Below, piece after piece: positions 23,701 to 36,182 of a stretch of 64,000 nucleotides of DNA (position 1 is its first letter; each line of letters starts with the position of its first letter). The notes below the pieces were generated by a model. That model was not told the origin of the DNA. It searched no databases and saw nothing but the letters and a program-made list of their open reading frames with translations. The position numbers and the translations under genes are program-made. The stretch is taken from NCBI GenBank assembly GCA_017591395.1, contig WEDG01006424.1:1-64000 (forward strand), given 5' to 3'. The stretch is from Schistocephalus solidus (taxonomy: Eukaryota > Platyhelminthes > Cestoda > Diphyllobothriidea > Diphyllobothriidae).

Positions 23701-24289
23701 CTAGAACTCGCCTGTTCCTTTCTGTCCCATTGCGGTCAGTACAAAATTAAGGACAAGGTATTATGGAAGGCGAGATCACCCGGAAGCCCAGATACAGTTA
23801 TCTAGCCGGCTCATCCGGGGGGAAGCGTTGGGGACAAATAGCAGAGTGCGTTTCCGTTAAGGTTCACAGAAAGAAGCCAGAATTCCGGGTCTAAAGCATG
23901 GGCAGTTGCGGTAGTGTTACCATGGCGCGGAAGGCCGAGGTCGGGGGCACCTACTGTTTTATAAAGTACTGTCAAACCCGGGAGTGGCAGAGCTACCGTG
24001 AACCGCAATTATGTAAGTTTGCTTGCCGATGTTGATGTTATTTTTCTGCCAGGATGCTAGAGGAGCCGAACAATCTTATTAGCTGGTAGGTGCCTGCCTG
24101 TGTTGCCGATTCTCAAAGGAGCCTTGTACAAAATGTCTGCACTTCCTAATGAGGTCTATGCCATGACGCACACCGGAACCGTCTCTCAACAACCCCGGGC
24201 CAGTGAGCGAGTTATGACAGTTCGGCCGTCCTGACTGATATTTTCTTGCTTGCTCCACATCGTTGTGGGCGCAGGGTGGTGGTTTGCGC

Positions 24290-24600
24290 ATGAGTTAGTT
24301 TATAGCGATTGCAGACTTTCAAAGCATATACCACACGCTCTCCTCCCTCACCCATTCGGGTTCGTAGCTAGAAAGCCAGGACTATCGAAGACGTGCTCAG
24401 GCACAGTACCTGAAAAATCCAAACAGGCATTTTACGCGTGCTACGCACAACCTGACTCCACACAATGGACCGTATTTTCACATAACAAAGGGGTGACTCG
24501 GCTCGCATCTGAGTGGGAGTGTCAGAAAGAATGAATCGAGGAGCCATTGAGCTTGACTCTTAGTTCACCGGTTAGTCACCCCACATACTTGTCCAGTCAC
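24290..24600 (+). repeat. Unclassified dispersed repeat, copy
   Basis: Shares CACACTCTCCTCC-like, ATTTTCACATAACAAAGG, GAGTGGGAGTGTC and GAGGAGCCATTG strings with 30600-30850 and, more loosely, with 58300-58560. No coding content. Copy borders are approximate. Confidence 0.55.
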
Positions 24601-25494
24601 TTGACAACTTTCCATGTCATCAGCCTAGTTGCTGGCTAACCGGCGCGTCCGTAGATAGCGCTCAGTGGAACGACGTTCAACGAAAGTTAGCTGCGATATA
24701 AGCAGGCTCTCGATCCTGGCGAATAAGCAGTCGTGGAATGACAGATAGAGCGTGAGAAGCTATCTATCTAGGTTTCACCGACAGGAGGATTCTAGGGCGG
24801 TGATTGCACCAGGGCCCACATTGGAAGAACTTGGGCAGGCCTGTATAATTTTAGCGCTTCCTTTGTAATGCTAGCCTAGGGAGGACTCTACTAAATAAGA
24901 AGGAATTACAATAAGAGCACGTTTTCTCCCCATGGAATCATCCGTCACTATCGTGGTATTGTGTGAAGATTTACGCCAGGAAACGGCCAATATGGCGGTG
25001 TGCAGGGATTTCCTGGCGGTAGAGCGGAGTGCTGGTGCACTCACGTTCCGTTTCAGCACTTCAAAGAGTAACGGCAATCGATAGCCAGAGCCCACACTAC
25101 TAAGCCAAGAGTGGTTGTCGTGTCAGCAGGCCCCTCGACGCCGTTGACTGAAAAACGCAAGACGCGAGGAAGTTCCCTAATTTGCAATCGAAACGAAACT
25201 ACATCAGAAGGGGTTAACAAACGTCGACTTAAACAAAATCGAATATGGAAAAATTGAGAAAATGCATAAAACATTCGAGTAACTACAAAAAGTTCTGGGC
25301 AAATATGAGCTGTAACAAAATGGTTTCCTTCCGCCCCGTGGTTTAGACGCCCAAAGGCAGAGTGACCAAACGCCTCAGTCCCGTTCACCTTCAAGAACGA
25401 CGTAGAGGGATAACTGTCCTCTCGGCTAGATGGGATAAACGATAGCCTTACAAGAGCAGGGCTACCACGCCGCGGGTATAAATTTTGCATCTAC

Positions 25495-25640
25495 GCTGGC
25501 AACGTGATGAAGGAATTTTACGAAGGCCTAGAGACTGTGCTGGTGGCGGGCAATCCAATTGTCCTTTTAGACTGCAATGTCCTTGTTAGCATGGATCACA
25601 CTACCTTACACTCAGAAATGGCTGAATTGTCTTTTGGACA
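25495..25640 (+). mobile_element. Possible RTE endonuclease fragment
   Basis: A plus frame reads KEFYEGLETVLVAGNPIVLLDCN followed by DHTTL. This resembles [13 protein letters not shown] and VLGDFNARV in the RTE endonuclease at 50740-50830. Short and decayed. Confidence 0.4.
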
Positions 25641-26354
25641 TAAGAAAGGACGATAATAACACCATGTCTGCGCACTCCATACGCGCTCGTATGGAATCCC
25701 ACAGGAACCAGTCTTTGACAACATGGTCTCAGACGTCAAACGATTGACTCCTCCGGTTCTATGTAGGACCAAGTTGCTCCGTCAGTTTACAGCCTTCTAA
25801 ACTACGATGGTGGGAATCGGGTACATGTGATCTCACCTCCGTTCTGTTCAGACTACAATATCTTCTGGTTGGACGTTAACGGCACTAACTAACAACCTAC
25901 CAGTTGAGCGGTTTCAGGATGACAGCGCGAACAGCTCGAGTTTCCTAATGAAGACGGCGCCTTGATGATCAGAAAATGAACGCTTTGCACTGTCATAGGC
26001 TACAGTGGTTTTGAAGATATGACCTGTGCTCAAGGAAACTTTAAATTTCCTTACAATGTTGCACCCAAAGTAAAAATATTGATCAACAACTGCAAAGCGA
26101 TTACCACAAGGGGTTACCGTAGGTCTGATGAAGTAAACAACCGGCCGCGGCGATCATGTATGCTTGCTTTCAAACTTTTTGTGGCGGTGGATTTTGGAAA
26201 GGTTCCCATGGGTGCGATACTGCTGGCAGCAGATCGACACTCGTGATAGATGTCCGTCAGCATTCCAAAGACAATGAGGATGTAGGAATCACACTAGTGC
26301 CCCAGTTTCTGACGTCTGAAAGTCAGTCAACATGCCTCATACATTAGTTCAACC

Positions 26355-26745
26355 GTCGATTTCGACGAAGTCCACCGTATGTTCCACAGCAGGACGGTGA
26401 CTCGCGCGTGGAGTAGTTTTTAGTAACAGTAGACTTGCAATGCATCTACCGCACTTTCTTTTCGTTTACTCGTCTTTGTCCGGTGTCAAGCCAGAGTCGA
26501 GAAGACCAGAGGCTGGGGCAGACGCAGTCCCAGATGCTCCTGACCGGGCTGCTCCGCTTGAATAAGATCCCATGGAGTGGAAGTGCCATAAATGGCAAAA
26601 GTGGCTGGTGCGACGTGGACCTGCACCAACGCAAGCCACCATGCACCCTCATGTTCGGCGTTTGTTATGGGAGCACATCCCGAATAACGCCTCCTGTGCC
26701 CTGATCTGGCCCCCGTGTTGCTCCAGCCCATCTACCACGCGGCAC
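26355..26745 (+). repeat. Unclassified dispersed repeat, copy
   Basis: Matches the 58215-58500 copy: ATTTCGACGA, TCCACCGTATG, GACGGTGACT-GCGCGTG, GTGTCAAG-CAGAGTC-AGAAGACC and ATCCCATGGAGTGG-AGTG. The right part (GGCTGGTGCG ... CCCCATGTTG-like) matches 57400-57540. Confidence 0.65.
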
Positions 26746-27439
26746 GTCTAGGGAGCACTAAATAATTACGTACATGCTACTGACTGCCTGTTAGCAGCTT
26801 GACAGTATTTCACGTTTATTCTGCAGTACTTGATGAATTTCAGCTCAAATATTCGTATCAACTTTCGAACCGAGCCCGAAAAGGGTTTGTTCCGAAGGAT
26901 CTACTCCAAGTTCGCGCATTAAATTACTTTAAAATTATACAAGGATCAGAATGCAATTTACGTCAATCCCACAGTTGTAACGTCCTACTGGCACATAATC
27001 ACTCCACCAACACTTCAACACCAACATATGGTTATGACTTCCACACTCCCCTGCAGTCGTTTCGTTTGTACGAATGCGCCCTGCACGCTCATTGGTTCTC
27101 CTTGACCAAATGCTCTACACCACGTCAGTCTCTATGTAATGCACGCCAAGCAAAGTTGCTCGTCCAGCTAAGCGCGTCGGATTCTTCCGTTGGCGACGGT
27201 GGACACGTTAACACTGTTGTCCCTCTGATGACTGTTAATGCGAAGTTTAAGACACCGTAAGCGAAGTATTAACGCCACGCTGCACGCAGGCTCCGGTTGT
27301 GATCTCCGCATGCAGGAGCTCACGAATGCAAGGCTGTGAGCCCTTGCCCTGGAAACTATTATCATCCAATAGAAGGCGGTTTTGCGCAATTTGTAATGAC
27401 TTCGAGAATCGATAAGAGTGAACGCCAGGCCAGCCACCT

Positions 27440-27640
27440 GGGCCTTCTCCCGCCTCCAGTGTTCTGGATCCAGGTTGGAGAGGAGGAAAGAGGGTGGTTG
27501 ATGTGACGCATGTCTACAGTCACTATAAACTAATTTAAGAGCTAAATAATTCCTGCACCCACCTTGCTGTGGGGCGCATGGAGAACATCGGCGGTAACGA
27601 CGGTCGAAATGTCCTATTCTAGATCACATATCACTGTGGG
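27440..27640 (-). repeat. Unclassified dispersed repeat, partial copy
   Basis: Matches 54950-55145 in the same direction: CTCCCGCCTCC, GAGGAGGAAAGAG, ACTATAAACTAATT, GCACC-ACC and AACGACGGTCGAA. Decayed. Confidence 0.45.
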
Positions 27641-28396
27641 CGATCTTCGCAGGACAGAGAACCCGAGGTCGAAGCGGTGTTTGGGCGGTACGCAAACCCG
27701 TTTCATGCTAAGTCTCTAAACCCACACTGGAGATCCTCATTCTTTTTAGTCTACAAATCAATGACGGTCGGCAGGCTGTAGTAGCTGTAGAGTGCGCAGC
27801 TTCATGGAGTCCCAGGTGAGAGCTGGGTGCCAGATGAGCGATTTACAGGTATCTGCCGAGTCTATAGATGCGTTTGGCAAGGCCGAAGACGTGGCCGTCC
27901 AACCGCAACGCGCATCTCCGACCAACGACATTTCAAACACCGATGTAACTCTTTATTGACGCAAAAACGCTAGAGCGTGCATTTTAAAGTACAAAGAAAC
28001 TACCCATTTGTAGAACACCGTGTTTATTGGAATGAGAGAATGTAAGTTAACAATACCTCTTATCTTAAACAGGAGAAAACAAATCACAAACACCCTTTAG
28101 TCAAATACCCTCACAGTTAAAAATAAAAAGTAAAGCTAAACCAAGGCAAAAATTGCAGTATGAAAATCACATTTGAAGGTAGCAGAACTGAAGACAAAGG
28201 GCTGTGATGAGGTAAAGGGTTGGTCCGGCACACTCATGAACATGAATTGAAATAGAGAAATATGCTGTTAACGACCAGTATGACACCAGGTGGGAATGAG
28301 AAGAAGAAAGCGCTCCCGGCGAGCGTAGGATCCGTTAGAAGATGCAAAGACGAACTCTATGAAGGCGCTGCGCTGGTATTCACTGTGTCACAGGCA

Positions 28397-28467
28397 CTAA
28401 CTGCAGACGCGTTTTTTAATTGTCATTCCACCGACTCTTGTTACAGTTTCGGTACACTTCATTCCGC
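28397..28467 (-). CDS. DNAJB9: DNAJB9 exon 3 (end)
   Basis: Acceptor CTTTTTTAG ends at 28468. Codes [19 protein letters not shown] and RVCS, then TAG (28399-28397). Found by its match to the conserved DNAJB9 tail and by exact phase with exon 2. Confidence 0.88.
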
Positions 28468-31400
28468 CTAAAAAAGGAGATATGAAGCCGACATGAAGTG
28501 AAGGCAATAGCCGGTAGGGGCGGTGCGTTAGGACGACAGTGACAGTGACAGAAACAGTTTGCAATTTTTCAATAACCGCATTTTCCACAGTATAGATTGC
28601 AGTGACAATGACTTACGTAAAAGAGACTCTGCCGTTGGAAAAATGCTTTTGTTCGTTTGAAATTTCCGGATTCATTCTCGAGTTTACCATTGGAGACGGC
28701 AAAATACAAAGATACTGGACACATCGGATGAAGGGTATTTAGAGGCGGTAGTTCTATGATCTCATTAAATTAACAGCGCCGCATTCATCGCAGATGTTCG
28801 TACTTGGCACGCGGGTGGCCTGAGCACCCGCGCCCAAGTCGCTATTTAGTCGTGGTTTTAGTGGTCTGTCGACAGATAATTAGGCTCATCAGTACTGCCA
28901 TCAGAGGTAGTGTTCACCCGCGTGACTGATTAGACTGCCCAGGAAGAACTGTGGGTCGGAAAACCACAAATAAAACAGACCTGGACTCACAACACTTTTA
29001 CTTCTGCCGATACAAGCGAAATGCGAGCCCCGGGAAGTAACTGAGAAGGACAAGAATTTTATTTGCCTGATGTTTAGGATTCTAACTCGAACCCATCTTC
29101 AGATAAAGTATCAGATATGACCCGTATCTGATATGGTCTCTGAAGATGGGTTCGATTTGGAATCCAATAAATTTCTTGTCCCAGCGATCGCGTCTACTTC
29201 TTCTCGCTTTCACTTCTCTTGGACAAATAGTCAACAGGCTAGAATGCTCACTAGGTAGGGGGGGTAAATTTTGTATAAAGTATTGGAGCGTGAGAATGTT
29301 CGTTGACGCTAGAATCCGCAGCCCTCGGTGTAGTCTATACAAACACAAACAGGACAGTCAGAGACTGTCATATGTCCTAACCTCCTACTGAGGCCTCGAG
29401 GCAGAAAGGCTACCGGAGAAAACGTTTTCGGTTTTTCCTCTCCCTTTGCTAGACATGGTTTGGTGATCGTCACGTAGGGGCGAGAGAATAAGACCCGATC
29501 TAGACAAGTCCAACTGTGGAGTAGGGATTGCAGAACTTATCACCATAGCGAAATAACAATGTTGGCAGGCACACTTATTGCTAACGCACATCTATTTGTG
29601 TCAACTGAACACTAGTAAAGTGTAACCAACAACAAAGAATGACTCACCATCTCTCCTGTGAGCGGTCTCTGAAGCAAAACTCCTCCCAAAGTGCATATCA
29701 TCAGCAAAGCTGAAAGGATCGAAGGAGTCCTCGAAATGTGAGGCAGAGGATTCAAACTGCTGAAAAGTGTCGGCAAAGTCGAATGGCTCCGAAAAGAAAG
29801 AGTGAGACCCGAACGAAAATGAGCTGGGAAAATTTCCCATCCATTCGGATTGCGCATGGGCTTCAGGGTTGGCTACGTATTGTTCGTGACCCATGGAATC
29901 ATAAACCTTCCTCCGCTTTTCATCCGACAACACTTCATAGGCTACAGGAAAGAAAATAATATCTAAATCATGTTCAATATACAGGTTAAAAGCGCAATAT
30001 TCGGACAGAAACTAATTAGCTCTGGTTTCGTAAAAAGAAGTAAGCGAATGTGGATGAGAATGGAAGCCCGTGCTTAAGTAGCCGATTGAAAGTACAGGGG
30101 GTGTTCACAAATTGTCCTTTGTAGTCAGAAGAAGCGACATACTGGCAACGGCATGAATTACAAGGGTGGAAAAAATCTGCAGTTCACCTTCCTGGTATTT
30201 TAATTCAGTGTAGACTAATCCAGCCATTATCGAACAAGGGTTCAACTTTAAATAAACTAGATTTAAATCATAAGTAGTGTTATGGTATTAAAAACTCCAT
30301 TTGGAGAAAAAATTCAAATTATCAAAAACATCTACGGAAATGAGTCCGTCGACATGTGTATTAGAATTAATCTTATACGTGTTCCATCAACAACATAGAT
30401 AATAAACTGGCAATTGATAAGATTTTAACCATGCTTCATCTAGTCAACCTCGAGATCGCAAACTATAAGCCGTTATGCGCGTTGATCGACAACAGAGGAA
30501 TAGAATACGTCAGTTCGACCGTTAAGAACGACGATGTCCATCGTGTGCCCTACAGTGTGGTGAGCACAGGACAGTGACTTGTGCGTGAATTGGTTCATTG
30601 GGATAATAGATTTAAGCGGCATCTGCCGCACTCTCTCTCTCCCCACGCCCACATAAGCCCAGTGACAACACCGAGTTACAACTACCGGAGGTGGGGTCGT
30701 GCACAGTGTCTGACGATGATTAATAACCCGTCTACATGTGCCACAAACACAACCCGGTCCGCACGCAATGGGACAAGATTTTCACAGAACAAAGGGCAGC
30801 TCGAATCTCACGTTTGTGAGTGTCCTCGGGGCTAAATTAAGGAGACATTGACCACGACTCCTTGTCCTGAAAGGATGGAGCTGCTCAATCGGCTGGCAGT
30901 CTTCCAAGCCACGACTTTTAACGCATGATGACTTCAAAGCGCGTCAGATTTGTTCCACTGATGAATGTGCTGAAGGGCCATGGGAAGGGGATCCCGGAGG
31001 TTTATTTAATCCCCTATTCTCTCTGCTGTACGTCGACTGTCCGAGCCTTTCGGCCTGTTAGTCATCTGGCTGGTGCGACGTAAAACCTGCGCCTAGGCGG
31101 GCCACCACACCCTCTCCCAGGTGTGGCGTTTTTATGAAATGCGCAGACTCCTCGCAGCCTGTTTAACACGTACTGTGCCCTAATCTGACGCCCATTTTGG
31201 GCCAGCGGTCTCCAGCATTGCCCGCTGTAAGATATAGAACATAGAAGGCCCAAGAGCTACCCCCTTGTATTGACGGTCTGTTAAGTCCAGTTTTAAACTG
31301 GCCTCCCCGTTTGCTTCTTCCAGTTGAGTAGCAGTCTTGGATGAGGGGCAGCACGGTAAAACTGATAAAACGGGTGGGAAAGCATGTCTAAACCACCGGA

Positions 31401-34400
31401 GTTGTTTCTTTAAGATGGTCGAAAAAATTCCTGATATTATGCGATTGCTGACCGTCTTATCCGAGAGTAAGTACGTGTATTTAACTAGAGGGGTGATTCT
31501 GCACCAAGGTAACCAAACGCTACCAGCCCTCATTTGTTTCGCACGCGCAAACCCCACCACCAATGATTGTACGGTACTGACTGGATGGAGGCCTGGTATT
31601 CGCGGACCTATGCAGCGATCGAAGTATTGCGGTGAACCAACGGACACTTTCGAAGGCTTGTAAAACCCCGCGAACAGCGCTCATTCCAGTGACAATATCG
31701 TCCCCAATCTGCTTATCTAAGAGAAAATTCACCAGAGATATTTTACCATTCAGTTCTTGAAACTTACATCCATCCATCTCGATGGATTCAACTCACAAGT
31801 ACTGATTGTCGGTGGGTTGAGTGGTAAACCGGTTTATCGGATGACGTCGTCCACCATAGACGCTACGTTCTGCAAGTCATCAGACTTTGACGTAAGCGGA
31901 ACAATGTCGTCAATTTAGTCGAGGTCAGCCAGCCTATGCCCGGATGCAAATAGGATACTAGCAAAATCGCGCAGACCCCTTCTAAGAATCCAGTCCCCTG
32001 CGTAGTTAAAAAGGATTTATGACGGCATGCAACCATTTTGAACGCCAGACGGCATATCAAACGACTGAGACATATTTGTGAACCAGAACTTGCGCAATGA
32101 TACAACTATAGCAGGTCCTCGTTGTAACAATGAGTTTTATAGCATACCATCAAGCTCTATTAGCTGCCACAGGGATTTATGACGAAGGAAAGCTGTGGCG
32201 AAGCAAACAGATCAGACAGCCGTTTACTGCCGGTAGCATGAGCTGTGGCATGATTATATATACGTTAAGTTAGGGAACCTGGATTTAATGGATCGCTTCC
32301 GAGAGTTGCGTACATTAAAATCGGGTAAGAATGGCAATGGCGAAGATATTTGACGCAATTTAAAGGATAAATACAGCGCAGGAGTCTTTAAAATTTATTT
32401 TACCTCTTTGGTGAAGACCAGCAAATGGATAGTTAAGCCCACGTTAGCAAAAACGAGTTCATCTTGCCAGGCCTGCTTAATCACCTAATGAAGCCAATGT
32501 GAGTGTCGACACAAGACTAGCCGATTTCATTGATAAAGTCGTTCTCTTCTGGCTGTCTGGTTTGCAGTGAATTATTCCATCGATAAATTCTTCATGATAT
32601 GTGGTCACACACAGCAGCGCACAGGCTGGAGGGAGATAAAACCATGATGCAGAAGATTGAGAGCGTAATGGCCTGGTCATCTAAGTTGCGAAGATACTCG
32701 AAGTGCACGCGCAAGGTATCGACTTTAGCTGAGTTGTCGGCCGATAATAACACAAACAGCCACTCAGTGCAGGGGATGTAACAGGAAGCGGGAGGATAAT
32801 TTTGGTAGCTCTTAAGTGGTACCGAATTTTCAGGCCTGCTTCATGGGGTCACCACCTTAGCCCAATAGCTTTGTCAAATTTTCCGGCAGTCGCCAGATCT
32901 AACTATAGGAATCATAGCTGGAGACCTAGCCACAGCGATCTGTACACACAACTGTAAGTTACTTAAGGTAATTCAGTCACTGCCATGCCCCTATCTGGAT
33001 CTGAGGTCTTTCAGCTATCTGATGGAATTAGGACTTAAATGAGGACTCTCTGCAGCTGCCTCCTTTGTCAACTCTGGCTGCAAAGCGATAACAGTTTCCG
33101 TGCGCTGAGTCCCTGCTGTAGCGATTTGCAGAACTAATAAGAAATCAAGTCATCTTGCAGATGACATCCTGGTTGGGCGCAGAAAGTTAAAGGCGTATGT
33201 ATTATTCTCTCATTTTGTGTCCCTAAAACGGGGCACGCGGTAGACACGTTGGATCAAGACATGGCCATATCAGACCAAGACAGGCGTGGTTAGGGATGCA
33301 TACCCATAACAAGCGCCAAACATGGGGGGTGCGGTGGCATGTATAGGTGCAGGATCACGCCACGCCAGCCACCTGCGTCTGATCTCCCCTCTGGCCTTCC
33401 TGACCCTGTTTTGCGCAAGTCTACCAAGTCAAAAAGTCACCACCCCGGCACCCATTCTGTTGTCGGGCGCACGGTGGACAGCGTAGAGATCGATGGTCGA
33501 ACTGTCAAGCGCGGATGAGGTAAACTTACAAGGATGTACTAAAGAGCCCATGGTTTTAACTATAGGCGATGTCACTCGTAAAACATGTCTAAATGCTATC
33601 ATGAACAGTTTACTAAACTATGAGCTAACTAAAACATACTTAATCGGGCCAGTCGAAGTTTGAATATCAAGCCAGCAGATATTTGCAGCAGTGCTACAGG
33701 GGCATGTTCGCCCCAAACTTGCCATTCTAGCCAGTGAGGCCCAACACGCACCATCGTTGCATCAACAGCCATGGTGAAAGTATCTACTAAGGCGACTGTT
33801 AGAAGAGTATTCAGGCCATCAGCAACAATCCGCAGATCACATCAAGGAAGTTTTTCAACCAAGTCTTGCAGTTGCGTGTACATTTTAGCACAGTGTTTGC
33901 TGGAAGCTAATGACGCGCAGGGAGAACTGACTGAGCTATTAGTACAGCATCCTTGCAGTCGTACGTAAGCGGCCGGCTATTGACTGGTTCCCAAGGAAGC
34001 TATGCATGGTTTGCCTGCTGGGAGGGCGATAGCCACACTGTGCTTATCACAGAAGTCACATAAATCACTATGAGAGCTGACCCTCGGGTTAGCTATTTTC
34101 TGCGAACCCGAGTCTAAGATTGGGGTATCAAATGAAGACTGCATAATCGAGCTTTCGGTACCAGGGTCAAAGAGCATCGGCATATTTCAGCCTTATATAG
34201 TAAGGGTCGGTTATCGATTGAGCGGTCGAACCTACATCACTGGGCGGGGATTGTGGAGAGCATGGGTTTAATCGAAGGTCGTGGTATGGACCACATTACG
34301 GTGTTCTGAAATGCCGGACAACACTTCTTGGGAATCTTCAGCGTAGACGGATCCTAACAGCCGTTCGAATTGTTTGTCCAAGGCTGTCATCTGGTGCTCG

Positions 34401-35497
34401 GACCCAAAAACCCACAAAGCAGCGGCGGAATAATTTAATGGCGGTTTACATTAGTCATCTCACAGTGCGGCTTTTGAAACTTACAGTACTTTCCAGGGTA
34501 GTAGGCATTTAAAAACTTTGTATTCGAAAAATGCCGCTCCACTGTCTGCCGCGTACCAGAAGCTAGGCCAATCGGCAAATAATTTGGATCTTCTTTCACT
34601 TAGTCATGTGTTACATATGCTCGGAAGCCGAGCTGGTCGAAGACGAGGTTGTTAGTCACCCACGTACGCAAATCACTTTAGCTGGAGACCGGCAGCACAG
34701 TTGTTAGGATAGCCAGTAAAATTGGTATCAAAGTTAAGCCACCGGGCAATTTTTGCGGTTTAGTGGCACTGCATCCACGACCCCTTCAGTCATACCGAGT
34801 TTGTAATGCAATTGTAAGGGAACTATGGTAGGCGTTCGGAAAAAAATCACAATCTGCTTACTTTAGCACTCTCAAGACTGGTGGACCTCGCTCTCTGTAA
34901 GTCCATACGGACAAACTGCCAGTTAGTAAAGGATGCGTTTTCGTACATACATACTTTGACTGGGAGCACATTCCTCAAGTCCAAAGAATTTTCGGACAAG
35001 TCTTATAATAACGTAGTCAAAATATTCGACGTTGACAAAGTGAAGTACGAAAAAGATCTATTATCACGTGCTTGAATGCAAATTGCGACTTGAGCACAAA
35101 TATCCAGCTATGTCGGCATTTCTTCTGTCTTAAGAAACTCGGTTAAAAAATGGGCAGCGTTCTACCACTCCAATGATTTATTTTCAAAGCAACTGCCTCA
35201 ACTGTGAGTCAACTAGCAGAAAAATCGTTGAACACTCGTAGCCTTACAGCTTAAAGAAAACACAGCCTCTAGTTATAAATGCTTACCTTCTGCAATTTGT
35301 CGAAATTTTTCACTAGCCTCCGGCGACTTATTTTTGTCGGGATGGTAAATTTTAGCCAGATTTCTGTAGGCAGCTTTTACTTCCTGCGTACTACAACCGC
35401 GCGCGAGTCCCAAAACCTCATAGTAATCGGAGGTGTTGTGAGCCATGGCGACGGACAGAAAAACAAAACATGCGAGTCCAAGAATAGGGAAATACAT
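28397..35497 (-). CDS. DNAJB9: DnaJ homolog subfamily B member 9 (ERdj4), three exons
   Basis: A J-domain co-chaperone of the ER lumen that stimulates BiP and takes part in the unfolded protein response and ER-associated degradation. Exons on minus: 35497-35287, 29941-29648, 28467-28397; 191 aa, against 223 in human. Residues 1-19 ([19 protein letters not shown]) form a signal peptide. The J domain (about 23-88) has YYEVLGL, the catalytic HPD at 52-54 ([13 protein letters not shown]) and [18 protein letters not shown] Phe/Ser/Asp-rich middle region follows ([16 protein letters not shown]). The last exon gives [18 protein letters not shown], equivalent to the conserved family tail with two Cys around a TVTxRxG motif. 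All phases and GT-AG sites agree. No KDEL-type signal, as in vertebrate ERdj4. Intron 1 (5.3 kb) and intron 2 (1.2 kb) are full of repeats. Confidence 0.93.
29040..29245. repeat. Head-to-head pair of Penelope 3' modules forming a 41-bp hairpin
   Basis: Arms 29077-29117 and 29125-29165 are imperfect reverse complements around a 7-nt loop. Each arm has CTGAAGATGGGTTCGA followed by GGAATCC or AGAATCC, with GGGTTC able to pair with GAATCC. Outward, the right side runs to CTTGTCCCAGCGATCGCGTC. The same blocks occur at 61072-61160 and 23620-23690 beside Penelope sequence. Lies in DNAJB9 intron 2. Confidence 0.75.
29648..29941 (-). CDS. DNAJB9: DNAJB9 exon 2
   Basis: Acceptor TTCCTGTAG ends at 29942. 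Completes the J domain ([19 protein letters not shown]) and codes the Phe/Ser/Asp-rich region to RRD. Donor GTGAGT at 29647-29642. 294 nt, phase 1 to phase 1. Confidence 0.93.
30535..30975 (+). repeat. Unclassified dispersed repeat, copy
   Basis: Shares GATGTCCATCGTGTG-, CAGTGACTTGTGCGTGAATT, CCGCACTCTCTC, TTCACAGAACAAAGG and TTCCAAGCCACGACTTTTAA with the 58215-58770 copy. Lies in DNAJB9 intron 1. Confidence 0.6.
31060..31205 (+). repeat. Unclassified dispersed repeat, right-end fragment
   Basis: GGCTGGTGCGACGTAAAACC, GGGCCACCACACCCTC and TGTGCCCTAATCTGACGCCC match the right part of the copies at 26600-26720 and 57400-57540. Confidence 0.5.
31500..32130 (-). mobile_element. RTE-like reverse transcriptase relic in DNAJB9 intron 1
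   Basis: On minus from about 32130: [36 protein letters not shown] followed by IDDI (position of the catalytic YADD box), SDDLQN, then MDGCKFQEL and [13 protein letters not shown]. This is the palm and thumb order of RTE-type RTs. The catalytic box is degraded and interrupted by a stop. Confidence 0.65.
33335..33515 (-). repeat. Unclassified dispersed repeat, partial copy
   Basis: CACGCCAGCCACCTGCG, TGACCCTGTTTTG and ATCGATGGTCGAACTGTCA match 54930-55145 in the same direction. Confidence 0.5.
33520..34880. other. Intronic DNA, nothing recognised
   Basis: Part of DNAJB9 intron 1. Open frames (for example 33771-33968 and 33977-34183) show no domain that could be named. Confidence 0.35.
34881..35085 (+). 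mobile_element. Possible CR1 linker fragment
   Basis: The frame includes [12 protein letters not shown], resembling the DYERDLLQRA block between endonuclease and RT in the CR1 copies at 39880 and 43140. Nothing else matches. Confidence 0.3.
35287..35497 (-). CDS. DNAJB9: DNAJB9 exon 1 (signal peptide and J domain start)
   Basis: ATG at 35497-35495. Ends IAE plus one base; donor GTAAGC (35286-35281). Contains the HPD motif. Confidence 0.93.
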
Positions 35498-35882
35498 ATC
35501 CTTTATGAATGATAAGCGGTTGAAATGCGGGAAAGAATCAAGGTTTGTTGTTGTAGTTCAAGAATATGTGAAGTCTCTTTTCGTACTTCGAACGAATTGT
35601 CTACAATATCAAGAGAATGAACGAATCCATTTATAAGGTTGTACTAAGGCAGGCTTGCACGGCCTGATTAACGTATTTAAACTTCAGAATGAAAATACTA
35701 TACTTGCTAAGCATCTGCTAAGCTTCTGTTTTCAGTCATCATAAAAAGGGTTAATGTTGCTCCCTTCACACTGTCAAGTCTTCATGCGTGAAGGTCTGCA
35801 GGACATTAAAATGAAGATTTCACCGTATGTGATTACTAGCAGAGTTGATTTGTTCTGTTGACATAAAAACTTATTAATTCAA

Positions 35883-35914
35883 GAAAACTGGAGCGTATAT
35901 ATACGCTCCAGTTT
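35883..35914. repeat. Perfect 32-bp palindrome
   Basis: AAAACTGGAGCGTATA and its exact reverse complement, adjacent. A second imperfect TA-rich inverted repeat (ACATGTATATA ... TATATACATGT) follows at about 35916-35952. Confidence 0.9.
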
Positions 35915-35965
35915 TACATGTATATAAGCTTATATACCTGGTATATACATGTATATATATATATA

Positions 35966-35994
35966 TTTATTTATTTATTTATTTATTTATTTAT
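35966..35994. repeat. TTTA microsatellite
   Basis: About seven TTTA units immediately before the first 110-bp unit. Confidence 0.95.
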
Positions 35995-36100
35995 CATATG
36001 CTACACGTCGCTATGCGACCGCCTGCGAGGGCTCTAGTCTGAGCTCCAAGGCACAACGGAACATGCATGTTCCTTAAGCAGATCGGTGAGCTCCCACACT

Positions 36101-36182
<82 letters not shown>

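Noticed and set aside
33771..34183. Pair of short frames suggesting a gene in DNAJB9 intron 1
   Set aside because: Neither shows motifs that could be placed in a family; a passing resemblance to an aspartic protease motif is too weak.
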